Notes: generated by a model from the sequence alone, not told the origin. Numbered from the stretch's first letter, positions 22,420-30,413 are shown. The stretch is 30,413 nucleotides of DNA from JBGZFC01 sp041846575 (GCA_041846575.1 JBGZFC010000138.1:1-30413), one strand, 5' to 3'. Translations and numbers: made by a program.

Positions 22420-24555
22420 ATGACAAATCCTATTGTTAAGCATATCGAATTGTCCGATGGACGAACGATAACGCTCGAAACAGGTAAATTGGCAAAACAG
22501 GCAGACGGAGCTGTTACTCTAACCATGGGCAATACCATGCTTCTTGCTACTGTTTGTGCTGCGAAAGATGCCACACCCGGAACAGATTTTATGCCTTTAC
22601 AGGTAGAATACAGAGAAAAATTTGCTGCTTTTGGAAGATTTCCGGGTGGTTTTATGAAAAGAGAGGGAAAACCTTCAGATTACGAAATACTAACCAGCAG
22701 GCTGATTGACAGAGCACTGCGTCCCTTATTCCCAGACGATTACCATGCCGATGTGTTTGTAAACGTTACGCTATACTCATCGGATGGAGTAGATATGCCC
22801 GATGCATTAGCCGGACTGGCGGCATCAGCAGCATTGGCAGTTTCAGATATTCCCTTTAACGGACCAATTTCGGAAGTGCGCGTTGCCCGTATCGACGGAC
22901 AACTTGTAGTAAACCCAACATACGAACAGCTTGAACAAGCAGATATAGACATTGTGGTTGGTGCTACTATCGACAACATTATGATGGTTGAAGGTGAAAT
23001 GTCTGAAGTTTCTGAAAGAGAACTGCTCGAAGCTATCAAATGTGCTCACGAAGAGATAAAAAAACAGTGCAGGGCACAGATAGAGCTAACCGAAATGGTT
23101 GGCAAAACCGAAAAACGCACTTATTGCCACGAAGAAAACGATGAAGAGTTGCGTAAACAAGTGTGGGACACATGCTATCAAAAAGCATATCAGGTAGCTG
23201 CATCACAAAATCCCAATAAACACGAACGAATTGCAAACTTCGAAGCAATTTTAGAAGAATTTATCGAATCCATCCCCGAAGAAGAGAGAGAAGAAAAAAC
23301 AGCCTTGGCGAGCAAATATTACCACGATGTGGAAAAAGAGGCTATGCGTCGTTGCATATTAGATGAAGGCAAACGCTTAGATGGTCGCAAAACCACAGAG
23401 ATTCGTCCTATCTGGTCGGAAGTTAGCCCAATACCGGGACCGCACGGTTCAGCCATCTTTACACGTGGTGAAACTCAATCACTTACAACCGTCACATTAG
23501 GAACTAAATTAGATGAAAAAGTCATTGACGATGTACTAAATCATTCAACTGAAAGATTTTTGTTACACTATAATTTTCCTCCTTTCTCTACAGGAGAGGC
23601 TCGTCCTTACAGAGGTACAGGACGGCGTGAAATAGGACACGGTAATCTTGCTCACAGAGCATTAAAACGAATGATTCCCGAAAATTATCCTTACGTGTTG
23701 CGAGTAGTTTCAGATATTCTTGAATCAAACGGCTCATCTTCTATGGCAACAGTATGCGCGGGTACACTTGCAATGATGGACGCGGGAGTAAAAATTAAAA
23801 AACCGGTATCGGGCATTGCTATGGGATTGATTTCTGAAAACAAAGGACAAAACTTTGCCATACTTTCGGACATTCTTGGCGATGAAGACCACTTGGGCGA
23901 TATGGACTTTAAAGTTTGCGGAACAAAAGACGGAATTACCGCTACACAAATGGACATTAAAGTAGATGGTCTTTCTTATGAAATTCTTGAAAAAGCATTG
24001 GCACAAGCAAAAGCCGGACGCGAACACATTATGGGCAAGATGATGGAGACCATCTCTGAACCAAGAGCCGACCTAAAACCGCATGCTCCAAGAATTGAGG
24101 TAATAGAAATTCCGAAAGACTTCATCGGTGCAGTAATAGGACCGGGTGGAAAAATCATACAAGGAATTCAAGAAGAGTCCGGAGCTATTATTACAATTGA
24201 AGAAATTGATAATAAAGGACGTGTAGAGGTTTCAGCTTCAAACAAAGATTCTATTGATATTGCAATGACAAAAATAAAAGGAATTGTTGCTGTCCCCGAA
24301 GTTGGAGAAGTGTATGAAGCAACCGTACGTTCGGTAATGCCATACGGTGCTTTCTGTGAATTCTTATCGGGAAAAGACGGATTGCTACATATCTCGGAAA
24401 TAGATTGGAAACGATTGGAAAAAGTTGAAGACAGCGGAATAAAAGAAGGCGATAAAATAAAAGTGAAACTTGTAGATATAGACCCCAAAACAGGCAAATT
24501 TAAACTTTCAAGAAAAATTCTCCTTGAGCGTCCGCCAAAACCAAACGAAAAATAA
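22420..24555 (+). CDS. pnp: Polynucleotide phosphorylase
   Basis: A 711-residue 3'-to-5' phosphorolytic exoribonuclease of the RNA decay machinery. Two RNase PH domains occupy about 10-220 and 320-540, including the phosphate-binding RPLFP and FLLHYNFPPFSTGEARP segments and the second-core SSMATVCAG near 445. They are followed by the KH domain (IPKDFIGAVIGPGGKIIQGI, about 565-584) and the S1 domain (EVYEATVRSVMPYGAFCEF, about 629-647). Length and domain order are normal for the bacterial enzyme. It is monocistronic, diverging from the lipoprotein-queC operon. A terminator-like inverted repeat follows at 24580-24643. Confidence 0.98.
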   Translation: MTNPIVKHIELSDGRTITLETGKLAKQADGAVTLTMGNTMLLATVCAAKDATPGTDFMPLQVEYREKFAAFGRFPGGFMKREGKPSDYEILTSRLIDRALRPLFPDDYHADVFVNVTLYSSDGVDMPDALAGLAASAALAVSDIPFNGPISEVRVARIDGQLVVNPTYEQLEQADIDIVVGATIDNIMMVEGEMSEVSERELLEAIKCAHEEIKKQCRAQIELTEMVGKTEKRTYCHEENDEELRKQVWDTCYQKAYQVAASQNPNKHERIANFEAILEEFIESIPEEEREEKTALASKYYHDVEKEAMRRCILDEGKRLDGRKTTEIRPIWSEVSPIPGPHGSAIFTRGETQSLTTVTLGTKLDEKVIDDVLNHSTERFLLHYNFPPFSTGEARPYRGTGRREIGHGNLAHRALKRMIPENYPYVLRVVSDILESNGSSSMATVCAGTLAMMDAGVKIKKPVSGIAMGLISENKGQNFAILSDILGDEDHLGDMDFKVCGTKDGITATQMDIKVDGLSYEILEKALAQAKAGREHIMGKMMETISEPRADLKPHAPRIEVIEIPKDFIGAVIGPGGKIIQGIQEESGAIITIEEIDNKGRVEVSASNKDSIDIAMTKIKGIVAVPEVGEVYEATVRSVMPYGAFCEFLSGKDGLLHISEIDWKRLEKVEDSGIKEGDKIKVKLVDIDPKTGKFKLSRKILLERPPKPNEK

Positions 24556-24579
24556 AAACAAATAAATAATAATTAATAA

Positions 24580-24643
24580 AAAAACAACTGTTTCGGAGTT
24601 AGATAGTCTTTCATTTTTGACAAATTTCGGAGCAGTTGTTTTT
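24580..24643 (+). terminator. Terminator-like inverted repeat after pnp with duplicated inner word
   Basis: AAAACAACTG (ending 24590) pairs with CAGTTGTTTTT (24633-24643), followed by Ts. The long loop contains TTTCGGAG twice (24591-24598 and 24625-24632), directly flanking both stem arms. The stem fits a terminator, but a loop of about 42 bases is unusual. Confidence 0.5.
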
Positions 24644-24711
24644 GCTTGATTTACAACAAACCCTGTTATGACACACAATTTATTCACAATGTAATCCGTT
24701 ACAATATTACT

Positions 24712-25695
24712 ATGGACTCAAACATAAAAAGTATTGGCTTACTCACATCCGGTGGCGATGCACCGGGAATGAATGCAGCCATAAGAGCAGTAACACGAGC
24801 TGCAATATCTAACGATATACGAGTATTTGGAATTTACAGAGGATATAAAGGACTTATCAGCAACGAAATCGTTGAATTCAAAACCAACAGCGTAAGCAAT
24901 ATTATTCAACAAGGCGGTACCATATTAAAAAGTGCTCGTTCTGAAGAATTCATGAGCGAAGAGGGCAGAAAAAAAGCCTATAAGAATATACAGAAACACG
25001 GCATAGATGCATTGGTGGTAATTGGAGGAGACGGCTCTCTGACCGGAGCAGGAATTTTTGCAAACGAGTTCAACATTCCCATCGTGGGACTACCCGGAAC
25101 TATTGATAACGACCTTAGCGGAACAGATACCACTATCGGCTACGATACAGCACTGAACACCATAATGCAATCTATGGACAAAATCCGAGATACTGCCACA
25201 TCTCACGAACGTCTTTTCTTTGTCGAGGTGATGGGACGCAATTGCGGATATTTAGCTCTAAACAGTGCTATTGCGGCAGGAGCCGAAGCTGCAATTATTC
25301 CGGAAATCAGCACGAAAAAAGACCAATTGACTGAGCTTATCGAGCAAGGATTCAGAAAATATAAAAGCTCAAGTATGGTGCTTGTGACAGAAAGCAAAAT
25401 TACAGGAGGCGCAATCAACTTGGCTGAAAGAGTAAAAAAACAGTATCCGCAATACGATGTCCGCGTTACCATTCTCGGACACCTGCAAAGAGGAGGTTCG
25501 CCTACAGCACAAGACAGAATATTGGCAAGTCGCATGGGGGTAGCAGCAATTCAGGCTCTGCTTGAAAATCAACGAAATGTAATGATTGGAATAAAAGAGA
25601 ACGAGATTGTTTATGTGCCATTTGTGCGTGCAATAAAAAAGGATAAAGAAATAAGTAAAGAGCTTTTAGAGGTACTTAGAGTTACATCTATCTAA
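24712..25695 (+). CDS. pfkA: ATP-dependent 6-phosphofructokinase
   Basis: A 327-residue glycolytic enzyme that phosphorylates fructose-6-phosphate. The ATP-binding motif LLTSGGDAPGMNA is near residue 11, GGDGS at 105-109 has glycine at the position that selects ATP (pyrophosphate enzymes have aspartate), and PGTIDND (catalytic Asp near residue 132) is intact, as is MGRNCGYLAL near 173-182. An in-frame TTG at 24646 gives a longer frame, but the ATG at 24712 (MDSNIKSIGLLTSGGD) begins where the family normally begins. The gene stands alone between pnp and the methylmalonyl-CoA cluster. Confidence 0.96.
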   Translation: MDSNIKSIGLLTSGGDAPGMNAAIRAVTRAAISNDIRVFGIYRGYKGLISNEIVEFKTNSVSNIIQQGGTILKSARSEEFMSEEGRKKAYKNIQKHGIDALVVIGGDGSLTGAGIFANEFNIPIVGLPGTIDNDLSGTDTTIGYDTALNTIMQSMDKIRDTATSHERLFFVEVMGRNCGYLALNSAIAAGAEAAIIPEISTKKDQLTELIEQGFRKYKSSSMVLVTESKITGGAINLAERVKKQYPQYDVRVTILGHLQRGGSPTAQDRILASRMGVAAIQALLENQRNVMIGIKENEIVYVPFVRAIKKDKEISKELLEVLRVTSI

Positions 25696-25712
25696 ATTAA
25701 AGCAAAATTAAT

Positions 25713-25743
25713 TTTATCATCCAACATAAAATTAGTATTTTTG
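25713..25743 (+). promoter_or_regulatory. Promoter of the methylmalonyl-CoA operon
   Basis: TTTA (25713-25716) and TATTTTTG (25736-25743) are 19 bases apart: one mismatch at -33, a full -7 match. The leader to the mce ATG is about 34 bases. Confidence 0.5.
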
Positions 25744-25783
25744 TAGAAATAATATTTCTCAATAATTAAAAAATTCAAACAAT

Positions 25784-26191
25784 ATGGAACTTACACACAT
25801 TGAGCACATTGGAATTGCTGTAAAAAGCATCGAAGAGCACCTACCCTATTACGAAAACGTACTTGGATTGAAGTGTTACAACATTGAAACTGTAGTAGAT
25901 CAAAAAGTAAAAACTGCATTTTTCAAAATCGGACAAACAAAAATAGAATTACTTGAGCCGACAAGCGAAGAAAGTACTATCGCTAAATATATAGAAAAAC
26001 GCGGAGAAGGAGTTCATCACATTGCTTTTGCCACAAATGATGTAAATACGGCTCTGAAAGAGGTTGAAGAAAAAGGAGTAAAATTAATCGACACAAAATC
26101 TCGTCCCGGAGCAGAAGGTCTAAATATTGCTTTCCTTCACCCGAAGTCAACAGGAAGTGTTCTTACAGAACTGTGCGAACAGCCTAAGTAA
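25784..26191 (+). CDS. mce: Methylmalonyl-CoA epimerase
   Basis: A 135-residue vicinal-oxygen-chelate protein that interconverts (R)- and (S)-methylmalonyl-CoA. It has the N-terminal metal-binding HIEHIGIAV (about 4-12), with a YYENVLGLKC helix-strand turn, KIELLEPTSEES near 63-74, the second half GVHHIAFAT near 86-94 with metal-binding histidines, and a terminal TGSVLTELCE whose Glu is the third ligand type. It leads the operon with mmdA, 43 bases upstream, which fits the succinate-to-propionate route. Confidence 0.96.
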   Translation: MELTHIEHIGIAVKSIEEHLPYYENVLGLKCYNIETVVDQKVKTAFFKIGQTKIELLEPTSEESTIAKYIEKRGEGVHHIAFATNDVNTALKEVEEKGVKLIDTKSRPGAEGLNIAFLHPKSTGSVLTELCEQPK

Positions 26192-26234
26192 CTTTACAAA
26201 TCAAAAAATAAATACTAAATAATAAATATCAGAT

Positions 26235-27791
26235 ATGAGCAACCAACTCGAAAAAGTAAAAAAACTTATACAATTACGTGAAAAAGCACGTATGGGCGGT
26301 GGCGAAAAAAGAATCGAATCGCAACACGCTAAAGGAAAATATACGGCACGCGAACGCATTGCCATGCTTCTTGACGAAGGCAGTTTCGAAGAGTTTGATA
26401 TGTTTGTAGAGCATCGTTCTACAAATTTCGGAATGGAAAAAACAAAATTCTTAGGTGATGGCGTTGTTACCGGTTACGGAACAATTGACGGTCGTTTAGT
26501 TTACGTTTTTGCACAAGACTTTACCGTATTTGGCGGTTCACTTTCGGAAATGATGTCGAAAAAAATCTGTAAAGTGATGGACCAAGCCATGAAAATGGGT
26601 GCACCTGTTATCGGCATCAACGACTCAGGTGGCGCACGTATTCAAGAAGGTATCAACGCTTTAGCGGGTTATGCAGAAATATTCCAACGCAACATTCTTG
26701 CTTCGGGTGTTGTTCCTCAAATTTCAGGAATTTTCGGACCTTGTGCAGGTGGAGCTGTTTATTCTCCGGCACTTACAGACTTTACAATCATGACCGAAGG
26801 AACATCATACATGTTCCTAACAGGACCTAAAGTTGTAAAAACCGTTACAGGAGAAGATGTTACACAAGAACAATTGGGTGGAGCATCGGTTCATACTTCA
26901 AAATCAGGAGTAGCACACTTTGCAGTTTCTTCAGAAGACGAAGGATTACAACTTATCCGCAGACTGCTCAGCTTTATTCCACAAAATAACTTGGAAGAGG
27001 CTCCTTCTATGCCTTGTAACGACCCGGTTGACAGAATGGAAGATGTGTTAAACGACATTATTCCTGATAGCGCTAACAGACCATACGACATGTATGAAGT
27101 TCTTGGAGCAGTAATTGACAACGGAGAGTTCTTGGAAGTACACGGAAATTATGCCAAAAACATCATAGTTGGATTTGCACGCTTCAACGGGCAATCTGTT
27201 GGTATTGTCGCTAACCAACCAAAATATCTTGCAGGAGTTCTTGATATCAATGCATCACGCAAAGGAGCTCGTTTTGTTCGTTTCTGCGATGCGTTCAATA
27301 TTCCTATCATTACATTTGTTGACGTTCCAGGATTCCTACCAGGAACAGGACAAGAGTACGGCGGCGTAATTACTCACGGAGCAAAACTTCTTTACGCTTA
27401 CGGAGAAGCAACAATACCAAAAGTAACAGTTACTCTTCGCAAATCGTACGGTGGAGCACATATCGTGATGAGTTGTAAACAACTACGTGGCGACATCAAC
27501 TATGCCTGGCCAACAGCCGAAATTGCAGTTATGGGGGCTGACGGTGCTGTTGAAGTACTTTACACTAAAGAGATTAAAGAAGCAGGCGACAAAGCAGCTG
27601 AAGTTATTACCGCGAAAAAAGACGAGTATAACGAATTATTCGCTAACCCATTAGAAGCAGCCAGATACGGCTACATCGATGATGTTATTGAACCACGCAA
27701 TACTCGTTTCCGCGTAATTCGCGCATTGCAACAATTACAAACAAAAAAATTGCAAAATCCGCCTAAAAAACATGATAATTTACCACTATAA
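26235..27791 (+). CDS. mmdA: Methylmalonyl-CoA decarboxylase alpha subunit (carboxyltransferase)
   Basis: A 518-residue carboxyltransferase of the acyl-CoA carboxylase beta family. It moves the carboxyl group between methylmalonyl-CoA and the biotin on the partner carrier. Two crotonase-like halves are visible, with oxyanion-hole motifs INDSGGARIQEG near 126-137 and GPCAGGAVYSPALTDF near 169-184 in the N-half, and FVDVPGFLPGTGQEYGG near 362-378 and the SYGGAHIVM segment near 408-416 in the C-half. The family also includes propionyl-CoA carboxylase beta chains, which are nearly indistinguishable. The oadG-like and biotin-carrier neighbours and the absence of a biotin carboxylase favour decarboxylase, but the membrane beta subunit is missing here. 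Confidence 0.93.
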   Translation: MSNQLEKVKKLIQLREKARMGGGEKRIESQHAKGKYTARERIAMLLDEGSFEEFDMFVEHRSTNFGMEKTKFLGDGVVTGYGTIDGRLVYVFAQDFTVFGGSLSEMMSKKICKVMDQAMKMGAPVIGINDSGGARIQEGINALAGYAEIFQRNILASGVVPQISGIFGPCAGGAVYSPALTDFTIMTEGTSYMFLTGPKVVKTVTGEDVTQEQLGGASVHTSKSGVAHFAVSSEDEGLQLIRRLLSFIPQNNLEEAPSMPCNDPVDRMEDVLNDIIPDSANRPYDMYEVLGAVIDNGEFLEVHGNYAKNIIVGFARFNGQSVGIVANQPKYLAGVLDINASRKGARFVRFCDAFNIPIITFVDVPGFLPGTGQEYGGVITHGAKLLYAYGEATIPKVTVTLRKSYGGAHIVMSCKQLRGDINYAWPTAEIAVMGADGAVEVLYTKEIKEAGDKAAEVITAKKDEYNELFANPLEAARYGYIDDVIEPRNTRFRVIRALQQLQTKKLQNPPKKHDNLPL

Positions 27792-27824
27792 TTTAGTGAT
27801 TTCTGTATTATAGATTATGAACAA

Positions 27825-27872
27825 GTTTCCTGCATCTTTCCATTTTTTATAATAATGAAAGATGCGGGAAGC
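27825..27872 (+). other. Strong hairpin between mmdA and the oadG-like gene
   Basis: TTCCTGCATCTTTC (27827-27840) pairs with GAAAGATGCGGGAA (27857-27870) over 14 bp with one G-U pair, extendable to 16 bp, around a 16-base loop. It sits in the 101-base gap after mmdA. No T-run follows, so it is probably an mRNA stability or processing element. Confidence 0.6.
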
Positions 27873-27892
27873 ATTATAAATTTGAAACATAT

Positions 27893-28201
27893 ATGTCATC
27901 AAACACTATTTTAATAGTACTTCTTGTGGCTGTAATCCTTTTCTTATTAGTAAGACTGATGGGAAAGAAATCATCGAACACGGCTCAAAACGAAGTACAA
28001 ACCAAAGCTGACGCACCGCAACCACAAGTTGCAGCAACAGCATCTAATGAAATACAGGGCGAAGTTTTAGCGGCAATATTTATGGCTTTAGAAGAATCAA
28101 AAAGTGCCGGACGAAATATACTTACTTTCAAGCACGCGAACAGAGAGTACTCGCCATGGAATTCAAAAATTTATAATATGCGAGAACTACCACGCAGATA
28201 A
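27893..28201 (+). CDS. OadG-like small membrane subunit (delta/gamma)
   Basis: A 102-residue protein with one N-terminal transmembrane helix (about residues 5-21, TILIVLLVAVILFLLVR) and a charged soluble tail with a Gln/Ala/Pro-rich linker around 35-55. In this position Bacteroidales encode the small subunit that holds the methylmalonyl-CoA decarboxylase complex together and at the membrane. Sequence conservation in such subunits is poor; the assignment rests on topology and on lying between mmdA and the biotin carrier (33 bases before it). The C-terminal segment NREYSPWNSKIYNMRELPRR is the typical end of this group as far as I recall. Confidence 0.8.
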   Translation: MSSNTILIVLLVAVILFLLVRLMGKKSSNTAQNEVQTKADAPQPQVAATASNEIQGEVLAAIFMALEESKSAGRNILTFKHANREYSPWNSKIYNMRELPRR

Positions 28202-28234
28202 TAAACAGCAGTAATACAATAAAACAATTACAAA

Positions 28235-28681
28235 ATGAATCAATATAAATATAAAATAAACGGAAATACCTATAATGTTGTTGTAAATAAAAAAAACGAC
28301 ACATTAGCCGAAGTAGAAGTAAACGGTAGATCATATACCGTTGAAATGGAAAAGGATAATCAGCCAAAAGTTGCTGAAACTGTACAAAGACCGGCACAAC
28401 CTGCTCCTGCTCCAAAACCTGCAGCCCCAAGTACTCCGGCAGCAAAACCGCAATCGGCTACGGCAAGTGCAGGCTCATTAAAATCGCCGCTACCCGGTAT
28501 TATTTTGAGCATCGCATGCAAAGTTGGCGATACAGTGAAAAAAGGACAAATAGTACTTGTTTTGGAAGCAATGAAAATGGAGAACAACGTTATTGCTGAC
28601 AAAGACGGTAAAGTAACCGCTGTTAAAGTTAATGTTGGCGATTCTGTACTTGAAGGAAGTGAATTGGTTACAATAGAGTAA
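28235..28681 (+). CDS. mmdC: Biotin carboxyl carrier subunit of methylmalonyl-CoA decarboxylase
   Basis: A 148-residue biotin carrier. The N-terminal 40 residues form a small beta region, a Pro/Ala/Lys-rich flexible linker spans about 51-75, and the biotinyl domain spans about 80-148 with the LEAMKMENN motif; K114 is the biotinylated lysine. It shuttles the carboxyl group from MmdA to the membrane decarboxylase subunit. The same protein family serves oxaloacetate decarboxylase and carboxylases, but the neighbours settle the pairing. The operon ends here with a terminator, without oadB/mmdB. Confidence 0.95.
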   Translation: MNQYKYKINGNTYNVVVNKKNDTLAEVEVNGRSYTVEMEKDNQPKVAETVQRPAQPAPAPKPAAPSTPAAKPQSATASAGSLKSPLPGIILSIACKVGDTVKKGQIVLVLEAMKMENNVIADKDGKVTAVKVNVGDSVLEGSELVTIE

Positions 28682-28712
28682 TAATTTGTAAAACAATATT
28701 CTGAATAAATAT

Positions 28713-28748
28713 AAAAAAGGGATTGTCTTGAATGACAGTCCTTTTTTT
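28713..28748 (+). terminator. Intrinsic terminator after the biotin carrier gene
   Basis: GGATTGTC pairs with GACAGTCC (28734-28741) with one G-U pair and a short loop, flanked by an A-run and a seven-base T-run. It closes the methylmalonyl-CoA operon. Confidence 0.85.
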
Positions 28749-28766
28749 GTTATTGCTGTCCGATAA

Positions 28767-28856
28767 AAATAAATAAAAAAAGAGGCTGCATCAGAAGTAT
28801 AGACGGTTTTCCCGCTTGTTGCAACTATAGTCGTTTTTCAGAGAAGACTCTTTTTT
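28767..28856. repeat. Short repeat with element-like ends
   Basis: The left 23 bases are identical to 20154-20176. The right edge, GAAGACTCTTTTTT, is the imperfect complement of the left edge AAAAAAGAGGCTGC, so the roughly 80-base unit has terminal inverted repeats. Inside, TATAGACGGTTTT and TATAGTCGTTTTT form a direct repeat. It may be a miniature or decayed mobile element; it could also serve as a long-loop terminator for the YfcC gene. Confidence 0.4.
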
Positions 28857-28895
28857 GTTATTTCGGAATAACAATATCCGAAATCCGGAGGAATG

Positions 28896-30413
28896 TCAAA
28901 ACCCATCCAATTGCATCGAAACGGTGGGCAACAGCAAAAGGAATCCCAATATCATCAGCATAACCAATATCTTCCAAAACCACTTGAACCACACCTCGTA
29001 AGGAACTTTGGCAATGCCTATGGCACCGATAAGCACAGCGGAGGTAGGCGTTATCATGTTGGTAATTCCGTCGCCAAATTGATACGCCATTACGGTAACT
29101 TGGCGCGAAAGCCCGATAACATCCGAAAAAGGAGCCATGATGGGCATTGTGAGCGCTGCTTTGGCAGAGCCAGAAGGAATGAAAATATTGATGATGGCTT
29201 GCATCAAAAACATTAAGCCAACGGTAGTGGTTTTCCCTGCACTCTCCATTACCTGAGCCAGCGAATAGAGAATGGTATCCATTATTTTTCCATCAGATAG
29301 AATCTGAATAATCCCTCCCGCAAGTGCGATAACCAACGCTGCTGTAAGCATATCTTTCACGCCCGCAATAAATTCGGAAGTAATGCCGTTGGCACTCATA
29401 CTATTGGCTATTCCGGAAAAAACTCCCATACAGAGGAACAATGCCGAAATTTCGGGCAAATACCATTGATACCCCATGACACCTACAACCAAAAACAGAA
29501 TGGTAAAGCCTAACAAATTGAGGATAAACAACTGAGCCGATTTTCGGATGGAAAAGTATCCCGAAACGACATAAAGCGATGCGATAACAGGAATGCAGAC
29601 CAAAGTATAGGAATACAGACCTACCGAAAAGGTCGTTTGGGGATAAAGAAACGATAGTGTCACCAAAATCAGCGAAGTGAAAGCAAATACCATCCATGTG
29701 CTTGGCGTTGCTTTTTTCGCAAGCGATTGGGATTCCGTTTCGGCTTCTCGTTGGCGCCAATAACTATCGGCTTGATACATAGGCGACAGCTTGGGATTTT
29801 TCTTGACCCTTTTGGCGTAGATCAGCGTAACTGCGATGATAAAGACCGTGAACACAATCCAGCAGAATACCCGATAGCCTATTCCCGAAAACAACGGTAA
29901 TCCCGAAAGTCCTTGCGCAATCCCGATGGTAAAAGGATTGAGCGTGGCTCCCGTAAATCCTACGTGCGCCGAAACGTAAACCATCATCAATCCTGTCAGC
30001 GAATCGTATCCCATTGAGATGGCGAGAGGTACGATGATGATAACAAAAGCCAGCGTTTCTTCGCTCATCCCGAAAATGGAGCCAAACAAACTGAAAAGGG
30101 TCATCACAAGGATAATGATCAGATTGTTTACTCCGATTCGGTCCATAAAAGCATGTTTTTCGAGCCGTCGGGTAAAACTAAGGAAAGAGTAGATGCCGGA
30201 ATCTACCGCCCTGCTGCTATTGAGTATCTGAAAAGCTCCTCCAATAATGAGCACAAAGGCGATGATTGCCGCCTGACGCTCAAATCCTTCGAGAAACGAA
30301 GAGAATATCTGCCACGTTTGCGGTGATTTTTCCACACTGTGGTATGAATTATCGACCACCACGCTGCGCGATACACCGTTTACTTCCACGGTCTGATAGT
30401 TGAACTCTCCCGC
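28896..30413 (-). CDS. YfcC-family transporter (DcuC-like), N-terminus outside window
   Basis: The minus-strand frame is open to the window edge: eight codons (AGEFNYQT) precede the first possible start at 30389, so the gene continues beyond it. The visible 505 residues contain about ten to twelve hydrophobic helices with the DcuC-superfamily pattern: GMSEETLAFVIIIVPLA, VGFTGATLNPFTIGIAQGL and the C-terminal FIPSGSAKAALTMPIMAP and GDGITNMITPTSAVLIG half-repeat motifs. YfcC-type proteins are putative amino-acid or dicarboxylate exchangers; the substrate is not established. By eye it is a little richer in G+C than its neighbours, and it lies next to a repeat and where oadB might be expected. 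Confidence 0.9.
   Translation of the reverse strand, partial: AGEFNYQTVEVNGVSRSVVVDNSYHSVEKSPQTWQIFSSFLEGFERQAAIIAFVLIIGGAFQILNSSRAVDSGIYSFLSFTRRLEKHAFMDRIGVNNLIIILVMTLFSLFGSIFGMSEETLAFVIIIVPLAISMGYDSLTGLMMVYVSAHVGFTGATLNPFTIGIAQGLSGLPLFSGIGYRVFCWIVFTVFIIAVTLIYAKRVKKNPKLSPMYQADSYWRQREAETESQSLAKKATPSTWMVFAFTSLILVTLSFLYPQTTFSVGLYSYTLVCIPVIASLYVVSGYFSIRKSAQLFILNLLGFTILFLVVGVMGYQWYLPEISALFLCMGVFSGIANSMSANGITSEFIAGVKDMLTAALVIALAGGIIQILSDGKIMDTILYSLAQVMESAGKTTTVGLMFLMQAIINIFIPSGSAKAALTMPIMAPFSDVIGLSRQVTVMAYQFGDGITNMITPTSAVLIGAIGIAKVPYEVWFKWFWKILVMLMILGFLLLLPTVSMQLDGF

Noticed and set aside
23691..24027. Overlapping minus-strand frames inside pnp
   Set aside because: They are antisense to the RNase PH domain coding region and have no recognisable protein features.
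24646..24711. TTG start giving a longer PfkA
   Set aside because: The extra 22 residues lack likeness to the family; the ATG at 24712 places the ATP-binding motif at its usual position.
28893..29216. A 107-codon plus-strand frame at the end of the YfcC gene
   Set aside because: It is antisense to the conserved C-terminal half of the transporter and has a Gln/His/Arg-rich, domain-less translation.

Overview
The window looks like a chromosomal segment from an AT-rich member of the Bacteroidetes, most likely Bacteroidales. Three things point there. Many genes are preceded by the Bacteroidetes promoter form, a TTTG-like -33 box about 19-20 nt before TAnnTTTG, and few have a Shine-Dalgarno sequence. 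A DUF4369/TlpA-type lipoprotein is present. The methylmalonyl-CoA decarboxylase genes are arranged as in that group. No genus is assigned. There is no CRISPR array, prophage or intact insertion sequence.

Layout. 1-5613: the first codons of leuS (minus), a CYTH-domain phosphohydrolase, a decayed repeat, and the sbcD-sbcC nuclease operon (minus). 5614-6558: a mostly non-coding stretch with a possible small RNA (promoter plus strong terminator), a doubtful small ORF, and an elongator tRNA-Met. 6559-13090 (minus): a catabolic operon reading glmS-glmL-glmE-mal-AtuA/DUF1446-DUF4387, i.e. coenzyme-B12 glutamate mutase, its reactivase, methylaspartate ammonia-lyase and two proteins of unknown reaction. 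13417-14370: a divergent bile acid:sodium symporter-family transporter. 14643-18453 (minus): a GHL10-type lipoprotein, a Gate-domain membrane protein, smpB and a nitroreductase, interspersed with degenerate intergenic repeats. 18885-20042: rplS and recO. 20292-22200 (minus): queC and a TlpA-like lipoprotein that lacks its redox cysteines. 22420-25695: pnp and pfkA. 25784-28681: mce-mmdA-oadG-like-biotin carrier, closed by a terminator. 28896-30413: a YfcC-family transporter cut by the window end.

How the genes work together. Glutamate mutase converts glutamate to 3-methylaspartate, and Mal deaminates it to mesaconate. In the classical pathway mesaconate goes on to citramalate and then acetate plus pyruvate. 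No known mesaconase or citramalate lyase is present, so the AtuA-family/DUF4387 pair, placed directly after mal, is the best candidate for the next step. The mce-mmdA cluster fits propionate formation from methylmalonyl-CoA. However, the membrane beta subunit (OadB/MmdB) that makes this decarboxylase a sodium pump is absent from the cluster. Together they suggest an amino-acid-fermenting, propionate-forming anaerobe.

The most interesting points are the AtuA/DUF4387 pair in the glutamate operon, strong hairpins between cistrons of both catabolic operons, the missing OadB, the cysteine-less thioredoxin-like lipoprotein, the candidate small RNA near 5.8 kb, and two classes of decayed intergenic repeat.
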